Below, piece after piece: positions 1 through 5,222 of a DNA stretch of 5,222 nucleotides. The notes under the pieces were generated by a model. The model did not search any database. It saw nothing but the letters and a program-made list of their open reading frames with translations, and was not told where the DNA came from. The DNA comes from an uncultured Verrucomicrobiota bacterium (GTDB lineage Bacteria > Verrucomicrobiota > Verrucomicrobiia > Limisphaerales > SXTU01), in NCBI GenBank assembly GCA_903863315.1, contig CAIPBN010000513.1, positions 1 to 5,222 of the forward strand, given 5' to 3'. Both the position numbers and the translations under genes were made by a program. Positions within the stretch are counted from its first letter, which is position 1. Each line of letters opens with the position of its first letter.

Positions 1-126
1 ACCATTCTACAGATTTTGAGCCTCACGCTCTTCGAAAAAATCCCCATTTCACAGGCGCTGGCTCAACTTCCACCCACGCCCCCATCACCCGACACCGATA
101 ATCATCAATGTTTACTGGCGTTCTAA
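1..126 (+). CDS. C-terminal end of an IS4-family-like transposase (5' partial)
   Basis: Frame 1 is open from the window edge to a TAA at 124-126, giving 41 residues. The piece begins TILQILSLTLFEKIPISQAL and ends DNHQCLLAF. From memory, many IS4-family DDE transposases (the group with a DUF4372-type N-terminus) end in the same way: an 'ILQILS.TLFEK.PI.QAL' helix, a variable polar or proline-rich linker, and a short 'NQL.LF' tail. Here the linker is PPTPPSPDTD and the tail is NHQCLLAF. The catalytic DDE residues would lie to the left of the window, so activity cannot be judged. The stop is followed at once by the AT-richer flank expected at the end of an insertion sequence. The family call rests on a short recalled motif. 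The alternative is the tail of an unrelated protein. Confidence 0.7.
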   Translation, partial: TILQILSLTLFEKIPISQALAQLPPTPPSPDTDNHQCLLAF

Positions 127-162
127 GCGGGACACTTCTGAGTTTCCCTGCTATTTTTGACT

Positions 163-178
163 GCAAAAAGGCAAAAAG
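163..178. repeat. Tandem 8-bp repeat, gcaaaaag x2
   Basis: Two perfect adjacent copies of gcaaaaag occupy 163-170 and 171-178, between the transposase stop and the start of the next gene. They lie in the short A-rich tract near the presumed insertion sequence end. They could be part of that end, a slippage product, or chance in an A-rich stretch. Confidence 0.6.
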
Positions 179-217
179 CGGGGAGCCGCGAATCGCCGGC
201 GTGCGAGCGGTGGATCC

Positions 218-3200
218 ATGAAGACTCATCTTACACATCGTGACACGTTCGATCACTGTTTCAAAGTTAGCGTGACCCGCGCATTCCACCGCCTCAGAAG
301 CGCAGGTCTCCGGGTGTTGGCATGCGCGCTGTTGGCTGGCAGCCAAGCCATCGGCGGCGAGTTGCTCAGAAACGGCTCATTCACGGACGGATTGCAGGCG
401 TGGAAGGTGGATGCCGCCTGGGGAAACTGGAATCCGTTGCAAGCTGGCTACGTGGGCATCCATCCGCCCGGCAGTGGCGGGATGGGGCAGATTATCTACC
501 AGAGCCTCAACGTGACAAACATCGCGAGCCAACAGGTGACTGTCTCATGCAGATTGCAGAAAATATCGGCCCCGGCTGGCAAAACCGCCGCAGTGTATCT
601 TCAATACGTCACAACCGGCAATGAACAGCGGCGTGTCAAAGTGCTGAACCCGGACAACAGTGCCGTGGCGGACTGGGCGGTCTTCAGCGCGAACTACACC
701 TTTCCACCGGATGCACGCAAGCTGACAGGAATCGGCCTTGCCAAAGATGATTTCGGCGATTTCAACGTGGACGATGTGTCGGTGACTTCGAGCACGCTGA
801 CCGCCGATGTCGTCCCCGTGGTTTCAACGGTCAGTCCCGACCGCGGCCCGTATGGCACCACCATCGTCGTGACCGGGCAGAACTTCGGCTCCAGCCCTGG
901 CCAGGTGAAAGTGCGTGATTCCGTGGCGGGCGTCACGGTTCAGAACTGGGCGGACACGCAAGTCTCCCTCACCTTGCAGGAGCCAGTGCGCAACGGACGC
1001 CTCACGTTGCACCGGGACTTCGTCGAAGCGGACGGGAGTTTCGACGTGCAGATGACCTCGCCGAACTTCACGGTGGACGTGCTGAGCACGCCACTGAAGG
1101 TCATCAAGGGCACGCTCGCGACTGTTGTGCTCAAGGTGGACATGCTGAACGGCTTCACCACCGCCAGCGGAATCAATCTTTCCCTGGTGGAGAATCCGTC
1201 CATTGCCACGTTCACCCCGTTGCCGATGCGCCAGTCCGGAGGCGGGATCATGAAGGTGGACACGACGTCGCTCGCCGCCGGGACGAATCTCTGGAATGTG
1301 CAGGCTACAGAAAGCGGTTCAGCTGCCCGGCTGGCACCGTTTGAACTTCAGGTGGTCACGGTGGCCGATTTGAAGTTCTACAACTCTGGGGTCGAACTAT
1401 TGGGACCGCTCAACCTGACCGCCCAAGGGGAATTTTACGGCTTCAGCTTCACGTTGCATGACGCTGCACAAACTTCGCTGGACACCAGCGCCGCGACTTT
1501 GACTTCAGGCAATCCGTCGATCTTGCTGGTGACCCGCGATGCCTCCTTCGGAAACCACCGGCTCTTTGTCAACGAGAGCGGGAGCACCACCTTGACTGTG
1601 AGCACGCCCGATGGCTACAGCCGTCAGCTCACGGTCAATGTCAGCGTGCCCTCCAGCCCCAAAGTGACGAGCATCGGCTTGAACCTGCCCACGATGACCA
1701 ACAAGGGTGACGAGACCAATACCTTCTTTGCCCAAGGCACCGGTCCATTGGGCGTCGGTTGGGAAGGCCTCACCCTGAGCAATGCCAACACCACTTGGTT
1801 CGACGCCAACACTCGCGTGGAGACCACCTTCCAAGTGGCGGCGGGAGCGGATCCTGGCATCATGATCCTTCGGGCTTACACTTTTACGGGCACGTTCCAA
1901 ACCGGGATTTCAGAAACCTCCAAGCGGCATGTGGCGCTGAATGTCGTGAACGACCCGGCCCGGGGCCAGTTGGCTGGCAGCATCCGGAAGCTGGAATCAG
2001 GTTCTGCCGGGCCCCAGCACTTGGTCGGAAATCTGGAGATTTACGAGGCGGGGGCGCAGAATCTGATTAGTTCGAAGATGGTTTACTTGTTCGGGCCCAG
2101 CAGCCCGAACTACGTGATGTCATATCTGCAACCTGGGAACTACAAGGCCCGCTTCGTGCCGGGAGACAACCGGTTGTCGGCGCGATGGTATCCCAATGCG
2201 ACTAGTCATGCTGCGGCAGTGACATTGACCGTCAACGCCGGCAGCACAGTGAACGACGTGCATTTCTTCCTTCGGACGCTCACCCTTACCGAGGCGATCG
2301 ATTTCTCGACGCCAGACATCTTCACCAGCGGCAGCGGCATTCTGGGCACTGACACCGGCTGGTATGGACAGACCTCGACTACGCACGACGGCGCGGACGC
2401 CGCTGAAAGCCCGATGCTGAGTGACAACGGGGTGGCCTTTGTTGAAGGCACCATCACGGGGCCAGGCACGCTAAGTTTCTGGTGGAAGGTTTCCTCCGAG
2501 ACCAACGCTGACACCCTGTCGTTCCAATCAGACTGGAATCCCGCCACCCTCCAAACCATCTCAGGCGAGGTCGGTTGGGCGCCAGTGACGGTGACGCTCA
2601 CCGGTCCCGGGCCTCACACCGTAAGCTGGCAGTATAGGAAGAACGCCTCAGGCAGCGCGGGCGCGGACCGGGGCTGGCTGGATCAGGTCCTGTTCACCCC
2701 CGAGGCTGGCGGGACCGCTCCATCGATCGTGACTCAGCCGCTAAGCCAGACGGTCAACCAGGGCGCAAACGTGGGCTTCACCGTGACCGCCGCTGGCACC
2801 GCGCCATTGAACTACCAGTGGCGTCGCGGAGGCGGCGACCTCAGTGGAGCGACCATTGACACACTCACGCTAAATAGCGTGCAGCTCAATCAGGCCGGTG
2901 ATTACACGGTGGTCATCACGAATTCCTTCGGCGCAATCACGAGCGCGGTGGCCACACTGACGGTGCTGGTGCCGCCACAAATCACAGCCGGGCCACCTGC
3001 GAACGTGACAAACACCGTCGGTGACACCGTTCAATTCGGCGTCACGGCCACGGGCACCGCACCGCTGGCGTATCAGTGGTTCTTCGCCAGCGCGCCGGTC
3101 ATGAACGCCACGAACAGCAACCTCACGCTCCCCAATGTGCAGCTCGGCCAGGGCGGCAACTACCGGTTGGTCATCACCAACGCCGCCGGCGCGGTGACGA

Positions 3201-3697
3201 GCGGCGTGGTGTCGCTCACCGTCGTCGTCCTCCCGCCCAGCATCACCACGCCACCGACCGGGCAGACCTTCGCCCTGAGCAGTGGCGTGACACTGTCCGT
3301 CACCGCTGCCGGCACGGCCCCTCTGTTCTACCAATGGCAGTTCAACGGGACAAACCTCGTGGGCGCGACAACCGCAACACTCTCCCTCGCCAACCTCACG
3401 GCAGCGGACGCAGGCTCTTACCGGGTGGTCATCACGAATGCGGCAGGCAGCGTGACGAGCGCCAACGCAGATTTGATCTACTTCGGCGATTTGAAGTTCT
3501 ACGCGGGCACGATACTGGCCGGGCCGGTTGGGCAGCAGTTCCGGGTGGATTACGCGGACATTATGAATGCGGGCACCACGAACTGGCTAATGCTTACGAA
3601 TGTCACGCTTCCCTCCAGCCCGTATCTGGTGATTGATCCGAGTTCGCCGGGCCAAGGCAAGCGCTTCTACCGCGCCTACCGCACTGTCCCAGAGTAA
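218..3697 (+). CDS. Large secreted multidomain protein (jelly-roll, IPT/TIG, Ig-like repeats, RFYRA C-terminal module)
   Basis: An 1159-residue protein, probably exported and surface-exposed, of unknown specific role. The ATG at 218 is the first usual start after an in-frame TGA at 158-160. Only a weak purine run (ggtgga, 209-214) precedes it, very close to the ATG. Residues 1-46 form a Sec-type signal with a long charged N-region and a hydrophobic core around 33-45. A GTG at residue 19 would give a more usual length. Domains in order: CBM-like jelly roll (about 48-190, from LLRNGSF to FNVDDVSV); IPT/TIG (about 199-285, VSPDRGPYGTTIVVTGQNF); three bacterial Ig-type beta modules (about 286-380, 383-477, 479-578); a prealbumin/carboxypeptidase-regulatory-like sandwich (about 583-686, LQPGNYKARF); a second jelly roll (about 690-827); three Ig-like repeats (833-917, 919-1003, 1007-1087); and a terminal module (about 1088-1159) ending GKRFYRAYRTVPE. 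I see no catalytic domain, LPXTG, PEP-CTERM or C-terminal membrane helix. Adhesion or polysaccharide binding is inference only. Confidence 0.93.
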   Translation: MKTHLTHRDTFDHCFKVSVTRAFHRLRSAGLRVLACALLAGSQAIGGELLRNGSFTDGLQAWKVDAAWGNWNPLQAGYVGIHPPGSGGMGQIIYQSLNVTNIASQQVTVSCRLQKISAPAGKTAAVYLQYVTTGNEQRRVKVLNPDNSAVADWAVFSANYTFPPDARKLTGIGLAKDDFGDFNVDDVSVTSSTLTADVVPVVSTVSPDRGPYGTTIVVTGQNFGSSPGQVKVRDSVAGVTVQNWADTQVSLTLQEPVRNGRLTLHRDFVEADGSFDVQMTSPNFTVDVLSTPLKVIKGTLATVVLKVDMLNGFTTASGINLSLVENPSIATFTPLPMRQSGGGIMKVDTTSLAAGTNLWNVQATESGSAARLAPFELQVVTVADLKFYNSGVELLGPLNLTAQGEFYGFSFTLHDAAQTSLDTSAATLTSGNPSILLVTRDASFGNHRLFVNESGSTTLTVSTPDGYSRQLTVNVSVPSSPKVTSIGLNLPTMTNKGDETNTFFAQGTGPLGVGWEGLTLSNANTTWFDANTRVETTFQVAAGADPGIMILRAYTFTGTFQTGISETSKRHVALNVVNDPARGQLAGSIRKLESGSAGPQHLVGNLEIYEAGAQNLISSKMVYLFGPSSPNYVMSYLQPGNYKARFVPGDNRLSARWYPNATSHAAAVTLTVNAGSTVNDVHFFLRTLTLTEAIDFSTPDIFTSGSGILGTDTGWYGQTSTTHDGADAAESPMLSDNGVAFVEGTITGPGTLSFWWKVSSETNADTLSFQSDWNPATLQTISGEVGWAPVTVTLTGPGPHTVSWQYRKNASGSAGADRGWLDQVLFTPEAGGTAPSIVTQPLSQTVNQGANVGFTVTAAGTAPLNYQWRRGGGDLSGATIDTLTLNSVQLNQAGDYTVVITNSFGAITSAVATLTVLVPPQITAGPPANVTNTVGDTVQFGVTATGTAPLAYQWFFASAPVMNATNSNLTLPNVQLGQGGNYRLVITNAAGAVTSGVVSLTVVVLPPSITTPPTGQTFALSSGVTLSVTAAGTAPLFYQWQFNGTNLVGATTATLSLANLTAADAGSYRVVITNAAGSVTSANADLIYFGDLKFYAGTILAGPVGQQFRVDYADIMNAGTTNWLMLTNVTLPSSPYLVIDPSSPGQGKRFYRAYRTVPE
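1366..1381 (+). repeat. 16-bp direct repeat, copy 1 (encodes DLKFY)
   Basis: The string cgatttgaagttctac occurs here and again at 3487-3502. Both copies are read in the same frame and encode Asp-Leu-Lys-Phe-Tyr (residues 384-388). In each case the motif opens a new beta module just after the previous one ends, and is followed by a similar 'L.GP' pattern. Confidence 0.8.
2714..3478 (+). repeat. Three tandem cysteine-free Ig-like domain units in the secreted protein
   Basis: These are in-frame repeats of about 85 codons, near 2714-2968, 2972-3226 and 3236-3478. Each has the same skeleton: a proline-rich opening (PSIVTQP, PQITAGPP, PSITTPP), a TA(A/T)GTAPLxYQW strand, a TLxL strand, then a G(D/N/S)Y(T/R)(V/L)VITN strand and a TS ending. 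The core tryptophan is kept (YQW at residues 866-868, 952-954 and 1038-1040). The disulfide cysteines of vertebrate Ig folds are absent. Units 1 and 3 share the 15-bp string gtggtcatcacgaat, which suggests fairly recent duplication or conversion within the gene. Confidence 0.85.
3487..3502 (+). repeat. 16-bp direct repeat, copy 2 (encodes DLKFY)
   Basis: An exact match to 1366-1381, encoding residues 1091-1095 at the start of the C-terminal module (DLKFYAGTILAGP). The first copy continues DLKFYNSGVELLGP. The shared opening suggests that the two modules, or at least their edges, share origin within this gene. Confidence 0.8.
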
Positions 3698-3703
3698 GGG
3701 GCA

Positions 3704-3739
3704 GGCCACGCCCAGCGCGGCCCGCTCCTCAGTTTTTTT
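3704..3739 (+). terminator. Weak candidate terminator after the secreted-protein gene
   Basis: Seven bases after the stop codon, ggcc at 3704-3707 can pair with ggcc at 3719-3722. One mismatch and two further pairs (cg 3709-3710 with cg 3716-3717) lie inside, closing a 5-base loop. A run of seven T residues follows at 3733-3739. The stem is short and lies 10 bases from the T run, so this is not a textbook intrinsic terminator. Position and T run are the only support. Confidence 0.25.
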
Positions 3740-3802
3740 CATCCACACGGACGAGCCCACGGGGGGACGACGAGTGCCGCCCTCCCGCCTTGTTTTTAAG
3801 AA

Positions 3803-3833
3803 GCCGCTACGTGGTCTTGGTTTCACCAGCGGC
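3803..3833. repeat. Small bulged hairpin
   Basis: gccgc (3803-3807) pairs with gcggc (3829-3833). After a 4-base bulge (tacg), tggt (3812-3815) pairs with acca (3825-3828), leaving a 9-base loop. No T run follows, so it is not an intrinsic terminator for + transcription. Its role is unknown and it could be chance in GC-rich DNA. Confidence 0.35.
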
Positions 3834-3991
3834 ACATTTCAGCCCGGCCTCCAGCTCCGCCTGCACCCTTCCTGATTCCAAGGTGGCTAAATGCCTCGAT
3901 TTACTTCCCGGTGCATTTCCTCGGCGAAAACCTCGGGATGCAACCAAGTCGAGCAGGTCAGAAATCCGCCTCTCCTCGACGAGGCTCTAGC

Positions 3992-4284
3992 AGCAAAGCA
4001 GGACAAGTTTGGGATTTGCAAAGCAGGAATCTACCGTCTCCACCACCATTCTTGGAGGAGGGCGAGCGGAACGATGCCCGAGGGAAAGAATGGCGGTGGG
4101 GACTGCTTTGGCGCTTGGCCTGCGCGGCTTTGCAAACTTCCCACCGTCATGCGCCCGCGTTCATCCGCGAATCACTCCGGACTAGCCGCGCCACCCGATG
4201 CCCAACAAAAGCCCACGCTCCTCTTCACCAATCGGCCAAGTTGAAACTGTCCTGCTTTGCTAACTGCTAAAATGTCCCGCTTTG
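3992..4284. mobile_element. MITE-like element with inverted ends carrying 25-bp-spaced repeats
   Basis: The left end carries caaagcagga starting at 3994 and again at 4019, 25 bp apart. The right end carries the same motif inverted: its complement begins at 4284 (as caaagcggga) and at 4259 (as caaagcagga), also exactly 25 bp apart. A separate perfect 14-bp inverted repeat joins agcaaagcaggaca (3992-4005) to 4248-4261. Over the two ends about 27 of 35 positions agree. Paired motifs at fixed spacing on both ends suggest protein-binding sites, as on some transposon ends. The interior has no gene, which fits a non-autonomous element. I see no target-site duplication, so the outer limits and the mobile nature are inferred. 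Confidence 0.45.
4011..4142. repeat. Nested inverted repeats able to form a long imperfect hairpin
   Basis: The strongest stem pairs 4036-4053 with 4086-4103: 18 positions, 16 Watson-Crick, one G.T and one A.C. Inside its 32-base loop, gggc (4060-4063) can pair with gccc (4076-4079). Outside it there are two competing extensions. In one, caaagca (4019-4025) pairs with tgctttg (4104-4110) across a 10-base bulge. In the other, tttgcaaagc (4015-4024) pairs with gctttgcaaa (4127-4136), with ggga (4011-4014) continuing against tccc (4139-4142) past a 2-base bulge. In RNA from either strand one of the two imperfect positions becomes a G.U pair, so the fold does not reveal which strand is transcribed. 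Confidence 0.6.
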
Positions 4285-4358
4285 AAAACTCCGCGATAAC
4301 AGTTCAGCCTTTCCTTGCCTGCCGGAAGCCCGCTCCCTAGCATCCTTGCCATCGGCGC

Positions 4359-5222
4359 ATGATTCGCTCCTTTGCCTTCACCACCCAGGGCCGCCTGCAC
4401 ACTCAGGACATCGACCTGTTCCTGATGCCCACCCTGCTCGCGGACACGAACCTGTTCCTCTGGGTGGATCTGGAGGCCTCCACCCCCGAAGAGTCCAAGA
4501 CCATCCTCGAAGGCATTTTTCACTTTCACCAGCTCTCGATTGAGGACTGCATCAAGACCAGCCCCAACCCAAAGATCGAAGAATATTCGCCCAAGGATGA
4601 GGACCGGTTCTCGCCTTATCTTTTCATGGTCATCCATGCGGTGGACTACAGCCGCAAGGACGGGGTTTTTGCCACCAGCGAGTTGAACTTCTTTCTGGGG
4701 AAGAACTTTCTCGTGACCTACCACGATGTGCCGCTGAAAAGCGTCTCCACGACGGCCGAACGGGCCACCAAGAGCACCATGCACATTGCCCGCGCTCCGG
4801 ACCGCGTGGCGCACACGTTGCTCGATGCGCTCGTGGACAATTACAAACCCGCGCTGGAGGAGCTGTCGCTGGAAATTGCCGAGCTGGAGAACGACGTGGT
4901 GGAGCACCCCACCCAGCGGACCTTGAACAAAATCATCGGCATCAAGCGCGAGGTGCTCCATCTGCGCCAGATCATCGGCCCGCAGCAGGAGGTGCTCAAG
5001 CGCTTCGCCCAAGGGGAGTTCAAGCTCATCCGCGCGCACCTGGTCCCCTACTTCCGAGACATTTACGACCGCCTCTTCCACATCGCCACGCTGGCCCAGA
5101 ACTTCACTGACTCGCTCACGGGCATCCTGCACATCCACCTGAGCATGACGTCGAACAAAACTGGCGAGACGGTCAAGGCGCTGACGCTCATCACCATCGT
5201 CACCACGCCGGCGATGCTGATC
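4359..5222 (+). CDS. corA: CorA-family magnesium/cobalt transport protein (3' partial)
   Basis: The first 288 codons of a CorA-type channel, an inner-membrane homopentamer that moves Mg2+ (and Co2+ or Ni2+) down its gradient. The ATG at 4359 is the only start after an in-frame TAG at 4338-4340. No Shine-Dalgarno sequence is visible. Family marks include the N-terminal cytoplasmic domain with FHQLSIEDCI (56-65, the usual HPL.LED block), PKIEEY (71-76), YLFMVIHAVD (87-96) and LNFFLGKNFLVTYHD (109-123). Then comes the long helical stalk (about 145-260), rich in charged and leucine residues, leading to MTSNKTGETVKALTLITIVT (263-282) at the start of the first membrane helix. The window ends at TTPAMLI, a few residues before the expected YGMN pore signature. 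Typical CorA proteins have about 315-370 residues, so roughly 30-60 are missing. An extra segment, SPKDEDRFSP (77-86), separates two blocks that are nearly adjacent in many homologues. The call is strong; ion preference cannot be read here. Confidence 0.95.
   Translation, partial: MIRSFAFTTQGRLHTQDIDLFLMPTLLADTNLFLWVDLEASTPEESKTILEGIFHFHQLSIEDCIKTSPNPKIEEYSPKDEDRFSPYLFMVIHAVDYSRKDGVFATSELNFFLGKNFLVTYHDVPLKSVSTTAERATKSTMHIARAPDRVAHTLLDALVDNYKPALEELSLEIAELENDVVEHPTQRTLNKIIGIKREVLHLRQIIGPQQEVLKRFAQGEFKLIRAHLVPYFRDIYDRLFHIATLAQNFTDSLTGILHIHLSMTSNKTGETVKALTLITIVTTPAMLI

Larger units (their letters stand above)
1..180 (+). mobile_element. Right-hand portion of an insertion sequence (outer boundary not resolved)
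   Basis: The transposase tail ends at 126. The sequence after it (about 127-180) is richer in A and T than the GC-rich coding DNA to the right, as expected for the non-coding end of an insertion sequence. A terminal inverted repeat cannot be assigned because the left end is outside the window, so 180 is only a guess. The motif aagcgggacactt (125-137) overlaps the stop codon and may belong to the terminal repeat. The large secreted-protein gene starts within 40 bp of this estimated boundary. Confidence 0.45.
3698..4358. other. 661-bp stretch without a convincing intact gene
   Basis: Between the secreted-protein stop and the corA start I find no reading frame with family features. Short frames open on the + strand here (for example 3891-4244 and 3911-4270) encode arginine-, serine- and proline-rich peptides with no recognisable motif, so I do not annotate them. 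The stretch holds a weak terminator candidate with a T7 run (3704-3739), a bulged hairpin (3803-3833), a possible decayed minus-strand frame (about 3807-3990), and a nested inverted-repeat element (about 3992-4284). Confidence 0.7.

Noticed and set aside
314..325. Lipoprotein signal VLAC at residues 33-36
   Set aside because: The hydrophobic core lies mainly after the cysteine and an arginine sits just before the motif, so an ordinary Sec signal cleaved around residues 44-47 fits better.
23..346. 107-codon minus-strand open frame across the transposase tail and the start of the secreted-protein gene
   Set aside because: It overlaps two better supported + strand reading frames and its translation shows no domain or motif.
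2870..3334. 154-codon minus-strand frame within the Ig-like repeats
   Set aside because: It is a low-complexity shadow of the repetitive GC-rich + strand coding sequence. The + strand repeats are in frame and domain-like.
3076..3636. 186-codon + strand frame inside the Ig-like region
   Set aside because: It is arginine-, histidine- and glutamine-rich, as frame-shifted reading of GC-rich repeats gives, and lies wholly inside the well supported secreted-protein gene.
3891..4270. Two overlapping + strand frames of about 117-119 codons before corA
   Set aside because: Both run through the inverted-repeat element, have no Shine-Dalgarno sequence or recognisable motif, and show arginine/serine-rich composition typical of non-coding GC-rich DNA.
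4241..4273. Possible corA promoter TTGAAA ... TAAAAT
   Set aside because: The two hexamers are 21 bp apart, too far for a standard sigma-70 promoter, and they lie inside the right end of the inverted-repeat element.
3992..4284. CRISPR-like array reading of the repeated caaagcagga motif
   Set aside because: There are only two copies per orientation, arranged as inverted ends with a 25-bp period too short for repeat plus spacer, and no cas gene is nearby.
4260..5138. 292-codon minus-strand open frame opposite corA
   Set aside because: The + strand frame has clear CorA motifs throughout. The opposing frame has no recognisable family features and is explained by GC-rich third positions removing antisense stops.

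Overview
This window looks like part of a Verrucomicrobiota genome, probably the Pedosphaera/Limisphaerales side of the phylum. The main reason is the style of the large central gene. It encodes a secreted mosaic of a jelly-roll domain, an IPT/TIG domain, a verrucomicrobial-type jelly roll rich in 'GPGTLSFWWKVSSE', cysteine-free Ig-like repeats, and a C-terminal module ending in 'SPGQGKRFYRAYR'. I recall this combination from that phylum. The assignment comes from memory of family style, not from a search.

Layout. Positions 1-126 hold the last 41 codons of a transposase, most like the C-terminus of IS4-family enzymes, so the window opens inside the 3' end of an insertion sequence. A 91-bp AT-richer gap (127-217) follows, with a tandem 8-mer and presumably the end of the element. 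Positions 218-3697 encode one 1159-residue exported multidomain protein with no recognisable enzyme domain and no standard cell-wall anchor. Positions 3698-4358 form a 661-bp stretch without a convincing intact gene. It contains a weak terminator candidate, a small bulged hairpin, a possible decayed minus-strand reading frame, and a compact element of about 290 bp. That element has inverted ends, each carrying two copies of a caaagc(a/g)gga motif spaced exactly 25 bp, with further inverted repeats nested inside. From 4359 to the window edge runs the first 288 codons of a CorA-family magnesium/cobalt channel, cut just before the expected GMN signature.

The genes do not form an obvious pathway. 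The transposase fragment, large surface protein and CorA all read rightward, but the gaps and inserted repeats argue against one operon. The two points most worth following are the symmetric 25-bp-spaced repeat element upstream of corA, and the insertion sequence end that sits directly against the start of the large secreted protein and may have replaced its promoter.
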